Shown piece after piece: positions 63,526-64,000 of a stretch of DNA of 64,000 bases. Position 1 is the first letter of the stretch. Every line of letters begins with the position of its first letter. The notes under the pieces are model-generated. The model was not told the DNA's origin. It ran no database searches and saw only the letters and a list, made by a program, of their open reading frames with translations. A program made the position numbers and the translations under genes. Origin of the DNA: Gemmatimonadota bacterium. Lineage in GTDB: Bacteria > Gemmatimonadota > Gemmatimonadetes > Gemmatimonadales > Gemmatimonadaceae. The stretch lies in contig JAQBQB010000020.1 in NCBI GenBank assembly GCA_028287235.1, positions 124,001-188,000 of the forward strand, in the 5' to 3' direction.

Positions 63526-64000
63526 CTAGTAATGACTTCGGACGAGTGTCAAGTCGGCGGCGATGGCGTCCAGCCGCAACCAGCCCAGGGGCGTCAGAAC
63601 GAGACGATTTCCGTCCGTGAGCGTCGCCCAACCGGCGTTCACCCACGGTTGAACCCGAGCGATTTCCGCGCCGCGCAGCACGAGGCCGCCGGTCGTGCGA
63701 AGCCCGAGATAGACCTCTTCGGCTGCTTTGTTCTCGGGCGTGAGCTCCTCCCGCTGTTCGATCGGATCCTGTGCGGCGTCCGCATGGCGCATCCAGTCGA
63801 CGTATGCCGATCGATTCCAACGCCGCGCCGCGCCGTCGAACTCGTGTGCCGACGGACCCAGTCCGGCGTACGGCGCCCCCGACCAGTAGCTGGAATTGTG
63901 GCGCGCATGCAATCCGGGGAGACCAAAGTTCGACACTTCGTAGTGATCGAAGCCGGCGGACGTCAGCGCGTCGTGCGCGTGCAGAAATTCCGTCTCGTAG
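63526..64000 (-). CDS. hemW: Radical SAM protein HemW (coproporphyrinogen III oxidase-like), 5' part cut by window edge
   Basis: The last about 157 residues of a HemW-type protein are visible. The segment GFDHYEVSNFGLPGLHARHNSSYW and GAPYAGLGPSAHEFDG match the conserved radical-SAM C-terminal half, followed by the HemN_C-type winged domain (ENKAAEEVYLGLRTTGGL). The N-terminal 4Fe-4S CxxxCxxC region lies beyond base 64000. HemW binds haem and probably acts as a haem chaperone. The hemW-hrcA-dnaJ-prmA-rsmE order is common in Gram-positive and related genomes. Confidence 0.9.
   Translation of the reverse strand, partial: YETEFLHAHDALTSAGFDHYEVSNFGLPGLHARHNSSYWSGAPYAGLGPSAHEFDGAARRWNRSAYVDWMRHADAAQDPIEQREELTPENKAAEEVYLGLRTTGGLVLRGAEIARVQPWVNAGWATLTDGNRLVLTPLGWLRLDAIAADLTLVRSHY

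Overview
The window is a gene-dense, high-GC bacterial chromosome segment. It most likely comes from Gemmatimonadota; this is inferred from the base composition, the mix of outer-membrane barrel and carboxypeptidase-regulatory-like proteins, the Gram-negative style signal peptides and the housekeeping clusters, and no marker comparison was run. Most genes lie on the minus strand in tightly coupled runs joined by 4-nt ATGA or GTGA overlaps. No stretch longer than about 260 bases lacks a gene. Both window ends cut genes: a metal-exporting P-type ATPase on the left and hemW on the right.

Layout. 1-7054 (minus): metal P1B-ATPase (partial), a TolB-like propeller protein, and a biotin-dependent acyl-CoA carboxylase set (carboxyltransferase, biotin carboxylase, biotin carrier) with an RNA m5U methyltransferase gene inserted between the last two. 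7223-8818 (plus): di-haem cytochrome c peroxidase/MauG-like protein, ending at a strong bidirectional terminator shared with rpsA. 8904-18787 (minus): rpsA, then an eight-gene translationally coupled operon dapE-asd-lysC-dapB-dapA-dapD-aroA-cmk (succinylase route to diaminopimelate/lysine, shikimate, CMP kinase). 18824-22532 (plus): a promoter with an embedded perfect palindrome, a histone-H1-like small protein, a Rad52/DdrA-like annealing protein, and two envelope proteins. 22544-22858: tRNA-Leu(TAA) and tRNA-Gly(GCC) flanking a TAGGGT-rich repeat element. 23070-26533: a six-hairpin glycosidase and a divergent outer-membrane barrel protein.

26542-41752 (minus): recN, nadK, dxs, ispA, xseB, xseA, folD, rny, zapA, a short coiled-coil gene, pheT, pheS, then rplT, rpmI and infC. 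The infC gene appears to use an AUC start codon and has an attenuator-like terminator in its leader. 41753-45907 (minus): a THUMP-like methyltransferase, an MBL hydrolase, a DEDDh exonuclease and arginine deiminase. rex (plus) starts inside a perfect Rex operator, divergent from arginine deiminase. 46651-51491 (minus): rsmA, a partner-switching set (PP2C phosphatase, RsbW-like kinase, STAS antagonist), pta and coaD. 51633-64000 (minus): rsmD, recJ, a C4-zinc protein, dnaG, mutS2, yqeY, a HIT protein, rsmE, prmA, dnaJ, hrcA and hemW.

Small dispersed repeats mark the window. One family carries the motif GTCATCCTGAGCG (10789-10927, 34310-34383, and partial copies at 40947 and 46628); one copy is translated as part of FolD. 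The second family is a pair of about 140-bp elements with TAGGGT-like arms (22636-22780 and 51500-51639). The strongest candidate for something undescribed is the regulated H1-like/DdrA-like pair at 18824-20135.
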